DNA of 37,014 nucleotides from Verrucomicrobiota bacterium (GTDB lineage Bacteria; Verrucomicrobiota; Verrucomicrobiia; Limisphaerales; UBA1096). Under the pieces are notes generated by a model, which made no database searches, was not told the DNA's origin, and saw only the letters and a program-made list of their open reading frames with translations. Of the stretch, positions 8,893-16,757 are shown in pieces; the first letter of the stretch is position 1; each line of letters begins with the position of its first letter. The stretch covers positions 1-37,014 of the forward strand of contig JACNJE010000084.1 in assembly GCA_014382705.1 (NCBI GenBank), given 5' to 3'. Position numbers and translations under genes: made by a program.

Positions 8893-9216
8893 TTGAACAT
8901 CGACAACTTATCATACGAGCAATTGATCCGTCTCAACCGTCGTATCGTGGAAAGACTGAAACTGATGGATCACATTCATGCGCATTCGGAGATGATGAAA
9001 TTCAATGTCGGTGAACGGATGCGCTTCCAGCCATCCGGCCGATCGGAAATCTCCGGCACCGTGGTCAAGTACAACAAAAAAACCGTTACGCTTGTCACGG
9101 AACAGGGCGAGCGTTGGAATGTCGATCCCAGCCTGTTGTCTCCTCAATCGACGCATAAAACCGGCTCAACCAGTCGGGCCAATATCATCGATATCGACGA
9201 GGGGCAGACCGCCTAG
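8893..9216 (+). CDS. Small hypothetical protein with KOW/SH3-like C-terminal half
   Basis: 107 residues from a TTG codon three bases after the DUF2442 stop. The first in-frame ATG would remove the helical N-terminus (NLSYEQLIRLNRRIVERLKLMDHIHAHSEMM). The second half, FNVGERMRFQPSGR..ISGTVVKYNKKTVTLVTEQGERWNV, has the alternating pattern of a small beta-barrel similar to KOW/SH3-like nucleic-acid-associated domains. No specific family was recognised with confidence. Its tight spacing makes it the third member of the DUF4160-DUF2442 unit. Confidence 0.7.
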   Translation: MNIDNLSYEQLIRLNRRIVERLKLMDHIHAHSEMMKFNVGERMRFQPSGRSEISGTVVKYNKKTVTLVTEQGERWNVDPSLLSPQSTHKTGSTSRANIIDIDEGQTA

Positions 9217-9305
9217 TCCGACCAGTGACTTGACGATCGGCGGGAGAATTGCCTTTGTTTCCGGCTGGGTTTTCTCCAGACTCCGCGCGTTCTCTGGCCG
9301 GCCAA

Positions 9306-9321
9306 GCGCTTGGCCAAGCGC
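9306..9321. repeat. TTGGCCAA palindrome, 16-bp form, upstream of the Nramp-like gene
   Basis: A perfect GCGCTTGGCCAAGCGC lies 16 bp before the transporter start codon. A related GGCCGGCCAAGCG half-copy immediately precedes it. The position could affect the 5' leader of the transporter mRNA, which has no obvious ribosome-binding site. Confidence 0.8.
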
Positions 9322-9336
9322 AAACCAAACTGACTC

Positions 9337-11016
9337 ATGAGCGATCCGAACGACTCTCTCGCCGCTGAAAAAACCCTCCTCGCGGAGGCGAATCAAAAAC
9401 CGCTTCCCGCCCGCTGGGGCACTTACGCCAAGCTGTCCGGCCCCGGCTGGCTGCAGGGCGCGATCACGCTTGGCGGCGGCTCGCTGGCCGGCAGCCTTTA
9501 TGTTGGCGTCATCGGCGGCAACCAGATGCTTTGGCTGCAGCCGTTGATGATGATCCTCGGCGTGCTGATGCTCTCGGTGATCGGCTACGTCACGCTCTCG
9601 ACCGGCGAGAAGCCATTTCGCGCGATCAACAAACACATCAATCCGGTGCTGGGCTGGGGCTGGCTGATTGCCGCGATGCTCGCGAATCTCGTCTGGGCCA
9701 TGCCGCAGTTCTCGCTAGGCACGGCCGCCATCCAGCAGAACTTCGGCATCCTCGAAGGCGACGGTGGCAAGAAATGGTGCGCGCTGCTGCTGTTTGTCAT
9801 CGGCGTGGCGGTGGTGTGGTCGTACGACAGCGGCAACAAGGGCGTGAAGATTTTTGAGATCATCCTGAAAGTGATGGTCGCGGTCGTGGTGCTCAGTTTC
9901 TTCGGCGTGGTCATCGTGATGGCGGGTGAGTTGAAATGGGGTGAGATTATTGCCGGCTTTATCCCCAACCTAAGCCTGATCACGGAGCCGGCGGCGAAGT
10001 ACCAGGCGTTCATCGCCGAGTCGAGCAACCCGGAGTATTGGAAGGGGGTCATCCTCGAGTCGCAGCGTGACCGCATGGTGGCTGCCGCCGCGACGGCGGT
10101 CGGCATCAACATGACGTTCCTGCTGCCGTATTCCATGCTGCGAAAGGGCTGGGGCCGGGAACATCGTGGCTTGGCCTCGTTTGACCTGTCGCTTGGCCTG
10201 TTCCTGCCGTTTTTCCTCGCAACCACCTGCGTGGTGATCGCCAGCGCTCATCAATTCCATGGCGATTTTAACAAAGGGCTCTTGGATCCCTCCCAGGCGA
10301 ATGAGGCAACCAAAAAACTGGAGGGCGCCTACAACAAAAACCTCAATGCGTTTAAGGCCAGCGGCGACGGGGCCGCATCCATGGAGCCCAACGAGGCAGA
10401 CAAAAAAATCGCTGCCATGCTGGTGAAACGAGACGCCTTTCAACTGGCGGATTCATTGGAGGAGTTGACCGGCAAAAAGGCGGTCTCGCAGACCGTGTTT
10501 GGGATCGGGGTGCTCGGCATGGCCGTTTCCACCATCATCATCCTGATGCTGATCAATGGCTTTGCCGTCACTGAGATGCTTGGTGCGGAGATTGGCGGAA
10601 TGAAGCACAAGATCGGCTCCATTCTGCCGGGCATCACGGGTGCCCTGGGTTTCCTTTATCTGTGGAGCAACGCGGAGGCAAACTTCTGGCTGGCGGTGCC
10701 GACGAGCGTGTTCGGCATGGTGCTGTTGCCAATCGCGTACATCACCTTTTTCCTGATGATCAACAGCAAGAGCCTCATGGGCGATGCGATGCCGCAGGGC
10801 AACAAACGCATCGTGCTGAACATCGCGATGCTGGTCGCGGTGGCTGCTGCCACCATCGGGGCGGGTTGGTCTGTCTGGGCCAAGGCCGGCTGGTGGGGAG
10901 TCGCTGCGATTGCGCTGTTTATCTACGCGACCATCGAGGGCAAGCTGTGGCAGAAGCTGTTCCGGCGGCTGGATCGGATTGAATCGAACATCAACAAGTC
11001 ATCCAATGAAGGTTAA
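9337..11016 (+). CDS. Nramp-like divalent metal transporter (divergent)
   Basis: 559 residues with about eleven hydrophobic segments, as in the Nramp/SLC11 fold, so an inner-membrane protein. The first segment reads GPGWLQGAITLGGGSLAGS (residues 35-53). Aligned on GPG, the Nramp metal-binding DPGN falls on GGGS (46-49). In the sixth segment the usual MPH is replaced by LPY in FLLPYSMLRKGW. The loop between the segments near residues 300-370 is long and charged. The key metal ligands are therefore absent, so the substrate may not be Mn2+/Fe2+. Nramp relatives lacking these residues include Mg2+ and Al3+ transporters. The start is ATG, 16 bp after a 16-bp TTGGCCAA palindrome. There is no TTGGCCAA core inside the gene. 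Confidence 0.75.
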   Translation: MSDPNDSLAAEKTLLAEANQKPLPARWGTYAKLSGPGWLQGAITLGGGSLAGSLYVGVIGGNQMLWLQPLMMILGVLMLSVIGYVTLSTGEKPFRAINKHINPVLGWGWLIAAMLANLVWAMPQFSLGTAAIQQNFGILEGDGGKKWCALLLFVIGVAVVWSYDSGNKGVKIFEIILKVMVAVVVLSFFGVVIVMAGELKWGEIIAGFIPNLSLITEPAAKYQAFIAESSNPEYWKGVILESQRDRMVAAAATAVGINMTFLLPYSMLRKGWGREHRGLASFDLSLGLFLPFFLATTCVVIASAHQFHGDFNKGLLDPSQANEATKKLEGAYNKNLNAFKASGDGAASMEPNEADKKIAAMLVKRDAFQLADSLEELTGKKAVSQTVFGIGVLGMAVSTIIILMLINGFAVTEMLGAEIGGMKHKIGSILPGITGALGFLYLWSNAEANFWLAVPTSVFGMVLLPIAYITFFLMINSKSLMGDAMPQGNKRIVLNIAMLVAVAAATIGAGWSVWAKAGWWGVAAIALFIYATIEGKLWQKLFRRLDRIESNINKSSNEG

Positions 11017-11039
11017 CCCATTGCGGTGGCTTTAAGTCG

Positions 11040-11900
11040 ATGGGGTTGTTTAATATTCTAGGTGCCAAAAATCCCGAGCGGGGCCAGTCCGGCCACTTCG
11101 GGGATTACGACCTGCAGGAGGTCGTCAACAGCGGCGGCATGGCCGACATCTGGCTGGCGACCGACCCGGACAAGCACCCCGTTGCCGTCCGCCGACTGCA
11201 CCGCGGATTGCGGAAGGATTCCAAGGCCCGGAAGCGCTTCATCCGCGGCTGCGAGATTCTGGCCAAGGTGTGCGATCACGACCGCATCGTCAGCTATGTC
11301 GAGCACGGGAAGATCAAGGGCGACCATTATCTCGCGATGGAGTATTGCGAGTTCCCGAATCTCAAGATTCTCATTTCCCGGGCGGATCCGATCCTGGCGG
11401 AGTTCGTCGGCAACATCCTGATCGACGTCGCCGAGGCGCTCGAGCATGTGCACCAATGCGGCTATCTGCACTACGACTTCAAGCCGGAAAACATCCTCGT
11501 CAGCCGCAATGGCAACGTGCGCCTGTGCGATTTCGACCTCTCCCGGCCCATTCCCGAGAAGCCGGTCAAAATGCCGGACAATCCCGGCACGCCGGTCTAC
11601 ATGGCGCCGGAGCAGTTGCGCGGGCGCGAGATCGACCAGCGCATCGATATTTTCGCCTTCGGCGTGACGATGTACGAAACGCTGACGGGCCAGAAACCGT
11701 TCAACGGCGAAACCAGCCGCGAGGTGCTGCTGCAGCAACGGAACCGCGACCAGCATTTCGCGAAACCCCGCGACCTGAACCCCTCCATCCCGGAGGACGT
11801 CGAGCGGATCATCCTCAAGTGCATCGAGTTCGACGCCGACCGGCGCTACCCGCACATCAGCTACCTCGTCGCCGAGCTCCGCAAGGCCCTTTACGTCTGA
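11040..11900 (+). CDS. Degenerate Hanks-type Ser/Thr protein kinase (possible pseudokinase)
   Basis: 286 residues, a kinase domain with no transmembrane or sensor part. The fold is clear: APE (189-191), KPEN (148-151) with the catalytic-loop Asp146, the helix-C Glu near 72, and DIFAFGVTMYETLTG in subdomain IX. Several canonical residues are changed. The VAIK lysine is Arg51 (VAVRRL), HRD is HYD (144-146), DFG is DFD (164-166), and the glycine loop reads NSGGMA (30-35). The catalytic Asp146 and the metal-binding Asp164 are kept. It could be an active atypical kinase or a pseudokinase that senses or scaffolds. It lies 9 bp upstream of a GYF_2/CD225-like membrane protein, so the two are probably one operon. 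Confidence 0.88.
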   Translation: MGLFNILGAKNPERGQSGHFGDYDLQEVVNSGGMADIWLATDPDKHPVAVRRLHRGLRKDSKARKRFIRGCEILAKVCDHDRIVSYVEHGKIKGDHYLAMEYCEFPNLKILISRADPILAEFVGNILIDVAEALEHVHQCGYLHYDFKPENILVSRNGNVRLCDFDLSRPIPEKPVKMPDNPGTPVYMAPEQLRGREIDQRIDIFAFGVTMYETLTGQKPFNGETSREVLLQQRNRDQHFAKPRDLNPSIPEDVERIILKCIEFDADRRYPHISYLVAELRKALYV

Positions 11901-11909
11901 CCCTGTTTT

Positions 11910-12368
11910 ATGCCATACAAGATCATTGGAGAGGACAAAAAGGAATACGGCCCGGTCGAACTGGAGGAGATTCACGAATGGATCAAGGAAGGCCGTGCCG
12001 ACGGAACAACAAGGATTCGTCTCGAGAGTGATGAAGACTGGAGGACTGCCTCCGAATACCCGGAGTTCGCCGAGGTGCTGGGTCTGGCCGGGCCGCGGGA
12101 AACACGGCAGCCGCCACCGCCAACCCTGCTCCCGTTCGCGGTATTCCTGAATCTCTGCTGTTGCCCGCCGCTGGGCCTGGCGGCCACCATCTTCGCCGCG
12201 TTTGCCCTGGCGAAATATTCGTCCGGCGACTGGGCAGGTTCAACCGAGGCGGCCGCTAAAGCCTGGCAATGGTGCTGGTACAGCATCGCCTTGGGTATCC
12301 CGTTTCAGATTCTTTTTGCCTATTGGCAATTCAAAATGGGCGGGCTCCCACTGGAAGGCTTGCCGTGA
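11910..12368 (+). CDS. GYF_2 (DUF4339) domain plus CD225/dispanin-like membrane protein
   Basis: 152 residues. Residues 1-55 (MPYKIIGEDKKEYGPVELEEIHEWI... then DEDWRTASEYPEF) match the GYF_2 pattern: Y-x-GPV, a short helix, then W..A...PEF. After a proline-rich linker come two hydrophobic segments with the dispanin/CD225 signature. These are a CCCPPLGLAATIFA stretch, an AKYSSGDWAGS loop and AAKAWQWCWYSIALGI. This GYF_2+CD225 architecture is common in bacteria, often next to signalling genes, and is expected to anchor to the inner membrane with the GYF domain in the cytoplasm. It sits 9 bp after the kinase gene and converges with the coaB-like gene 16 bp further on. Confidence 0.82.
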   Translation: MPYKIIGEDKKEYGPVELEEIHEWIKEGRADGTTRIRLESDEDWRTASEYPEFAEVLGLAGPRETRQPPPPTLLPFAVFLNLCCCPPLGLAATIFAAFALAKYSSGDWAGSTEAAAKAWQWCWYSIALGIPFQILFAYWQFKMGGLPLEGLP

Positions 12369-12384
12369 TCGGCTTGGATTGCAC

Positions 12385-13029
12385 TCAACGCTTGGCCAAG
12401 GCGGACAGCGTGTCGAACAATGCCGCTTGGCCGGGCAGGTGTTCCGCATGGCCATCGCTGTCCTGCCAGCCGAAGCCGTCGCCGTAGGCGGGGCCGTTGA
12501 CGACGCAGCCGTTGGTTCGGTTTTCCGAAATCTGCGCCCGCCCTTGGCCAAGCGCCGAGTCGCGATCACCATCCACCTCGTATTTCCACCCCACCAAAAT
12601 CGCCTCCGCAAACCAAGCGCGCAGGCGGGCGATGATCTTCGATGTCGGCTTGAGCTCGAGCAGCAGTTCGCCGTCACGCGTGCCCAGTTTGCCTTGGTTC
12701 AACGGCTCGAGTTGGCCGTCGTCGGTTCGGCGAAAAACCTGTCCGGCGGCGAAGTCGCTGACGGCGGCAGCGTGAAAAACGGCGTCGGCCTTGGCCAAGC
12801 GCTCCAGTTTTTCGGCCAAGTCATCCGAGGTGGTAAATAGTTGCAGTTCAACGCCTTCTGGCTGCTCGGTGTGGGTGGCTGCGCGGCTGCGAAGCAGGGT
12901 CACGCCGTGGCCGTCGGTGGCCAGCCGCTTGGCCAGGCCGGTGCCGAGTTGGCCGGTGGAGTGGTTGGTCAGCCGGCGGACTTGGTCGATCGGCTCGTGG
13001 GTCGGCCCGGCGGTGACGATGCAATGCAT
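12385..13029 (-). CDS. coaB: Phosphopantothenate-cysteine ligase (CoaB-type) domain protein
   Basis: 214 residues, matching only the CoaB half of the usual bifunctional CoaBC. CoaB joins phosphopantothenate and cysteine in coenzyme A biosynthesis. The N-terminus MHCIVTAGPTHEPIDQVRRLTN then HSTGQLG is the typical nucleotide-binding loop and STG/SSG segment. AAAVSDF (around residues 93-99) and a KLGTRDGELLLELKPTSKI segment fit the CoaB signature A.AV.D and LK..PKI. The family lysine region near the C-terminus is less clear. Stand-alone CoaB enzymes are known. The start is ATG. Three TTGGCCAA cores lie in the gene, one at its extreme C-terminus. There is a 30-bp gap to the next minus-strand gene upstream. 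Confidence 0.8.
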   Translation of the reverse strand: MHCIVTAGPTHEPIDQVRRLTNHSTGQLGTGLAKRLATDGHGVTLLRSRAATHTEQPEGVELQLFTTSDDLAEKLERLAKADAVFHAAAVSDFAAGQVFRRTDDGQLEPLNQGKLGTRDGELLLELKPTSKIIARLRAWFAEAILVGWKYEVDGDRDSALGQGRAQISENRTNGCVVNGPAYGDGFGWQDSDGHAEHLPGQAALFDTLSALAKR

Positions 13030-13038
13030 GGGGTGAAT

Positions 13039-13052
13039 CGCTTGGCCAAGCG
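13039..13052. repeat. TTGGCCAA palindrome upstream of the coaB-like gene
   Basis: A perfect CGCTTGGCCAAGCG occupies half of the 30-bp gap between the DUF255 gene stop and the coaB-like start, on a presumed common minus-strand transcript. As with the ribBA-hrpB gap, the palindrome sits in a short intergenic space in front of a start codon. Confidence 0.8.
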
Positions 13053-13059
13053 CCGGCGG

Positions 13060-15294
13060 TCACGGCAGCGTTTTCGAGGCCATCATTTCGCGCAGCTTGA
13101 GCACGTTGCGGGTGGGCGGTTGGCAGGCGGAGCCGGTGCAGAGGTAGACGGCTGACACCGTTTCCTCCGGCAGCGTCTTGGCGAATTCCTCCACCGGCCC
13201 GGCGACGCCGAGCACAACCTTGTTCGGCTGGTAGACGGCGTGCGCGGCGGCGATGAGGCCGCGCGCCCCGCTTGACTTGGGGTCACCGGTAATCACGGCA
13301 CGGCGCGGTTCGTGCACGAGGAAATCAAGCGCCTGCAACAGGTACGGCACTGCGCTTGGGCCGTTGGTCATGTTTTCGCTGAAGAGCAGCAGCGTCTTCT
13401 CGGCCATGTCGGTGTACTCCTTTTTATCGGTTATCTTGCCGAGGCGCAACAGGGCGAGCACGGCCACCGAGTTGCCGGAGGGGACCGCCCCGTCGTAATC
13501 CTCCTTCACTTTGAGGATGAGGTTTTGCGTGTGGACGCTCTGCCAAAACCCGCCGTTGGCCTCGTCGTAAAACTTGGCCTTCATCGTGCCGGCGAGGTCG
13601 ATGCCAAACTGCAAATGTTTCGGCTCCAGCGTGGCCTCGTAAAGGTGCAGCGCACCGTCGAGCAGGAAGGCATACGCATCGAGCAACTGCACGTCGTCGC
13701 GTTGGCCATCACGCCAACGATGGTAGAGCGTTTTGCTTTCGGCGTCCCACAGTTCGCGCTGCAAAAACGCGAGATTCGCCTCGGCGGCCTCGAGGTATTT
13801 TGGCTCGTTGAGCACGACCGCGGCGCGGGCGATTGCGCCAAGCATGAGGCCGTTCCATGAGGAGAGTATCTTGTCGTCGAGGTGCGGCCGGACGCGCTCG
13901 GCCCGGACGGCGAACAATTTTTTGTTGGCCGACTCGAGCCGCTTGGCCTCGGCGTCGCTGAGTTGGGGATCGACGATGCTCAGGACGTTTTGGCCCTTGA
14001 GCGGGTCAGGATCGCTGTGATCCTCGAAGTTGCCGTGGGCCGTGATGCCGTAGCGGCGCTTGGCCAGCGCGAACTCCTCCGGGGTGAGCAGCCCCTTCAA
14101 CTCGGCCTCGGTCCAGCAGTAGAATTTGCCCTCCTTGCCCTCGCTGTCGGCGTCCTCGGCGGAGTAAAAACCGCCGCCCTCGTGGCGCATGTCGCGGAGG
14201 ATGTAGCGGAGAATGTCGCGGGCGACGGCGGCGTGTTTTTTCTCGCCGCTGACGAGATGGGCGTCGAGGTAGAGGTGGAGCAACTGCGCGTTGTCGTAGA
14301 GCATTTTCTCGAAGTGCGGCACGAGCCATTTTTCATCGACCGCGTAGCGCGCGAAGCCGCCGCCGATCTGGTCGTACATGCCGCCGGCCGCCATTTGGTC
14401 GCAGGTGTGCAGCACCATGTTGATGGCGTCCTGGTCGCCGGTGCGGTGGGCATGGCGCAGCAGCATGAGCGGCAGGCTGGGCCGGGGGAATTTGGGCGCG
14501 TTGCCGAAGCCGCCGAAGCGCGGGTCGTACTGCGTTTTGAACTGGGCGATCGCCGTGTCGAGCCAAGCCGGGTCCAGCTCGATGTCGGCCTTGGCCTCGA
14601 GCGCGATACTCTCGCCGATGCGCTGGCTAATGTCGTTGGCCGAGTTGAGGATCTCCGTTCGCTGCGTCTTCCATGCGTCGGCGATCTGCTTGAGCACGTC
14701 GGTAAAGCTTGGCTTGCCGAACTTGGCCTCCGGCGGAAAGTAGGTGCCGCCAAAGAACGGCTTGAGGTCGGGCGTGAGCCAGACGTTGAGCGGCCAGCCG
14801 CCACTGCCGGACGTCGCCTGCACGAAGGTCATGTAGATTTTGTCGACGTCGGGCCGCTCCTCGCGGTCGAGTTTGATGTTGACAAAATGCTCGTTCATCA
14901 CCGCGGCGGTCGCCTCGTCCTCGAACGACTCGCGCTCCATCACGTGGCACCAGTGGCAGGTTGAGTAGCCGATGCTCAACAGGATCGGCTTCTGCTCGTC
15001 GCGCGCCTTCTTGAACGCCTCCTCGCCCCAAGGATACCAGTCGACCGGGTTGTGCTGGTGCTGATGCAGGTAGGGCGAGGCCTCGTTGGCCAGTCGGTTG
15101 GTGTGTTTTGGCTTGGCTTCCTCCTGGGGGGGCTTGGGTTCGGTCACGGGTTTGGTGGGGTCGGGTGGGGCGGGCTTGGCCTCCGCCGGGGCGGCGGCGG
15201 TGTCTTCCGGTGCGTCGCCCGGCTGGCAGCCAGTCAAGGCGAAGCCTGCCAGCGTGGCGCACAACACGGTCAAGGTGGGTCGGTGCCTTTTCAC
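13060..15294 (-). CDS. DUF255 thioredoxin-fold lipoprotein (YyaL/SPATA20 family)
   Basis: 744 residues from a GTG at 15294. The frame is also open 12 codons further to a TTG. The GTG start gives a clean lipoprotein signal (basic KRHRPT, hydrophobic stretch, LTGC lipobox), with AAGG upstream. After an Ala/Pro/Lys-rich linker comes the DUF255 thioredoxin-like domain: [26 protein letters not shown], then [12 protein letters not shown] with the CxxC pair, and [10 protein letters not shown] long helical (alpha/alpha)6-like domain follows, with [19 protein letters not shown], as in YyaL/SPATA20. YyaL-family proteins are usually cytoplasmic, so the lipoprotein signal is notable and suggests a periplasmic or outer-membrane place. 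The substrate is unknown. The gene contains no exact TTGGCCAA, though near-matches such as TTGGCCTC are frequent. Confidence 0.9.
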   Translation of the reverse strand: MKRHRPTLTVLCATLAGFALTGCQPGDAPEDTAAAPAEAKPAPPDPTKPVTEPKPPQEEAKPKHTNRLANEASPYLHQHQHNPVDWYPWGEEAFKKARDEQKPILLSIGYSTCHWCHVMERESFEDEATAAVMNEHFVNIKLDREERPDVDKIYMTFVQATSGSGGWPLNVWLTPDLKPFFGGTYFPPEAKFGKPSFTDVLKQIADAWKTQRTEILNSANDISQRIGESIALEAKADIELDPAWLDTAIAQFKTQYDPRFGGFGNAPKFPRPSLPLMLLRHAHRTGDQDAINMVLHTCDQMAAGGMYDQIGGGFARYAVDEKWLVPHFEKMLYDNAQLLHLYLDAHLVSGEKKHAAVARDILRYILRDMRHEGGGFYSAEDADSEGKEGKFYCWTEAELKGLLTPEEFALAKRRYGITAHGNFEDHSDPDPLKGQNVLSIVDPQLSDAEAKRLESANKKLFAVRAERVRPHLDDKILSSWNGLMLGAIARAAVVLNEPKYLEAAEANLAFLQRELWDAESKTLYHRWRDGQRDDVQLLDAYAFLLDGALHLYEATLEPKHLQFGIDLAGTMKAKFYDEANGGFWQSVHTQNLILKVKEDYDGAVPSGNSVAVLALLRLGKITDKKEYTDMAEKTLLLFSENMTNGPSAVPYLLQALDFLVHEPRRAVITGDPKSSGARGLIAAAHAVYQPNKVVLGVAGPVEEFAKTLPEETVSAVYLCTGSACQPPTRNVLKLREMMASKTLP

Positions 15295-15343
15295 GGCGGC
15301 CGACCTTACCGCCGCCACCTTTGCCGGCAAAGCCGGAAAACGC

Positions 15344-16627
15344 TCAGCGCAGCTTGGCCAACCGGGCGACGAACGACTCGGCCATACGCTCGATGTTGTA
15401 TGTCTGCACGGCGGCTTGGCGGCCGGCGTCGGCGCAGTTGGCCAAGCGCTCGCGGTCGAGCAGCAAGCTGCCGATCGCCTCTGCCAAGGCGGCGGCGCTG
15501 CCTTTTTGACAGATCACGCCGGCTTCGGTTTGCTCGATCAACTCCGGGAAACTGGCGTCATCGGGCGCGACGACCGGCACACCGCTGGCCATCGCCTCGA
15601 CCACGTACAGGCCGAACGCCTCGCCGTACGTCGCCGGGACGCTGAGCAGGGTGAGTCCGCGGTAAAACGCCAGCTTCGCGTCGCGGTCGAGGTTCGGGCT
15701 GAACGTTGCGTCGCCGAGCAGGCCGGCGTTGCGGAGTTTCATTTTTTGCTCCGCGACGAACGCGTTGTCAAACGGCTGGCAGCCGCCGCCGACCGCCAGC
15801 TTGAGTCCCGGCACGGAGCCGGTTTGCCGCAGGCGGATGAACGCATCGACGAGCGAGTCGAGTCCCTTCTCCGGGCACATGCGGGCGAAGTAGCCGAGCA
15901 CCGGCGGGTCGTCCGGCAGGGCACTTGGCTCGAAGCCGTCGAGGTTGATGCCGTTGTGAATGTGCTCGAGCTTTGCGGCGGGTATCGCGGCGCGCCGGGC
16001 CATGACGCCGGCGTAATAGCGGGTCGGCGCGATGAACAGGTCGATGTCGGCGACGCGCTTACGCAGTTCGGCCCAAGAGTCTTCGCGCTGCGGCTCGGGC
16101 AGCGAGTCGAGAAACGTGTCCTCGCCCTCGAGCAGGCAGACGACCGGCACGTTGAGCTCGGCGCGGAGCCGCTTGGCCAAGCCGGCGATCAACGCGTTCG
16201 AGAGGCAGACGAGATCCGGTTGTTCGTGCTCCTTGAGCCAGGCGATGAGTTGCTCGAGTTCGCGCGCCTGGTGGCCCGTCTCGCCGCGCATCATCGAGAG
16301 CGTCAGGTCGCCGACCTGCGCGCCGCGGGTTTTGCCGGCGAAGTTGCCAAGCCGGTTGAGCAGCCACCCGGAGGTGAACAGGCGCCGGAGCCAGTTCGGC
16401 ACTTTGTTGAAGCAGTCGAACTTCTGCGCGAAATAGACGTTGAGTCCGCTGAAAAAGAGTGGCGTGCCCTCGCTCTGGTCCGCCTCGTCCAGCGTGAGCG
16501 GAAGGTACAGGGGTACCATCAGCGCGTGGTGGCCCATGCGCCGGAGCTGCGTCACGAGGGCGTTGTCGCGGAAACAGTTCCCGCAATACATGCCCCCGGC
16601 GCCGGGTGTGATCTGGATAATGTTCAA
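15344..16627 (-). CDS. Glycosyltransferase family 4
   Basis: 427 residues from a TTG at 16627, where the protein begins with the GT-B first strand ([24 protein letters not shown]). The open frame runs 83 codons further upstream but would overlap the divergent sulfatase gene and adds unlike sequence. The next ATG would cut the first strand. The donor-side motifs [20 protein letters not shown] and [27 protein letters not shown] (the E-x7-E motif, around 330-350) are typical of GT4 retaining transferases. The sugar and acceptor cannot be told from sequence. It is 49 bp upstream of the DUF255 gene. TTGGCCAA cores are at 15354, 15438 and 16172, the first coding the final LAKLR. Confidence 0.88.
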   Translation of the reverse strand: MNIIQITPGAGGMYCGNCFRDNALVTQLRRMGHHALMVPLYLPLTLDEADQSEGTPLFFSGLNVYFAQKFDCFNKVPNWLRRLFTSGWLLNRLGNFAGKTRGAQVGDLTLSMMRGETGHQARELEQLIAWLKEHEQPDLVCLSNALIAGLAKRLRAELNVPVVCLLEGEDTFLDSLPEPQREDSWAELRKRVADIDLFIAPTRYYAGVMARRAAIPAAKLEHIHNGINLDGFEPSALPDDPPVLGYFARMCPEKGLDSLVDAFIRLRQTGSVPGLKLAVGGGCQPFDNAFVAEQKMKLRNAGLLGDATFSPNLDRDAKLAFYRGLTLLSVPATYGEAFGLYVVEAMASGVPVVAPDDASFPELIEQTEAGVICQKGSAAALAEAIGSLLLDRERLANCADAGRQAAVQTYNIERMAESFVARLAKLR

Positions 16628-16757
16628 GCCGCGACTCGTCCCCCGGAAGGCCGGCAGTTTTCCCGAAGTCCCCCCGCTTGGCCAGCAGAAACAGTGGGGC
16701 AATCGCGCAACTGAAAACTTGAAAACCGGCTTGTGCGGGCGCACCGTTTGCTGGCCG

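Noticed and set aside
15295-15330. TTG at 15330 as the DUF255 start
   Set aside because: The GTG at 15294 gives a compact lipoprotein signal and has AAGG upstream.
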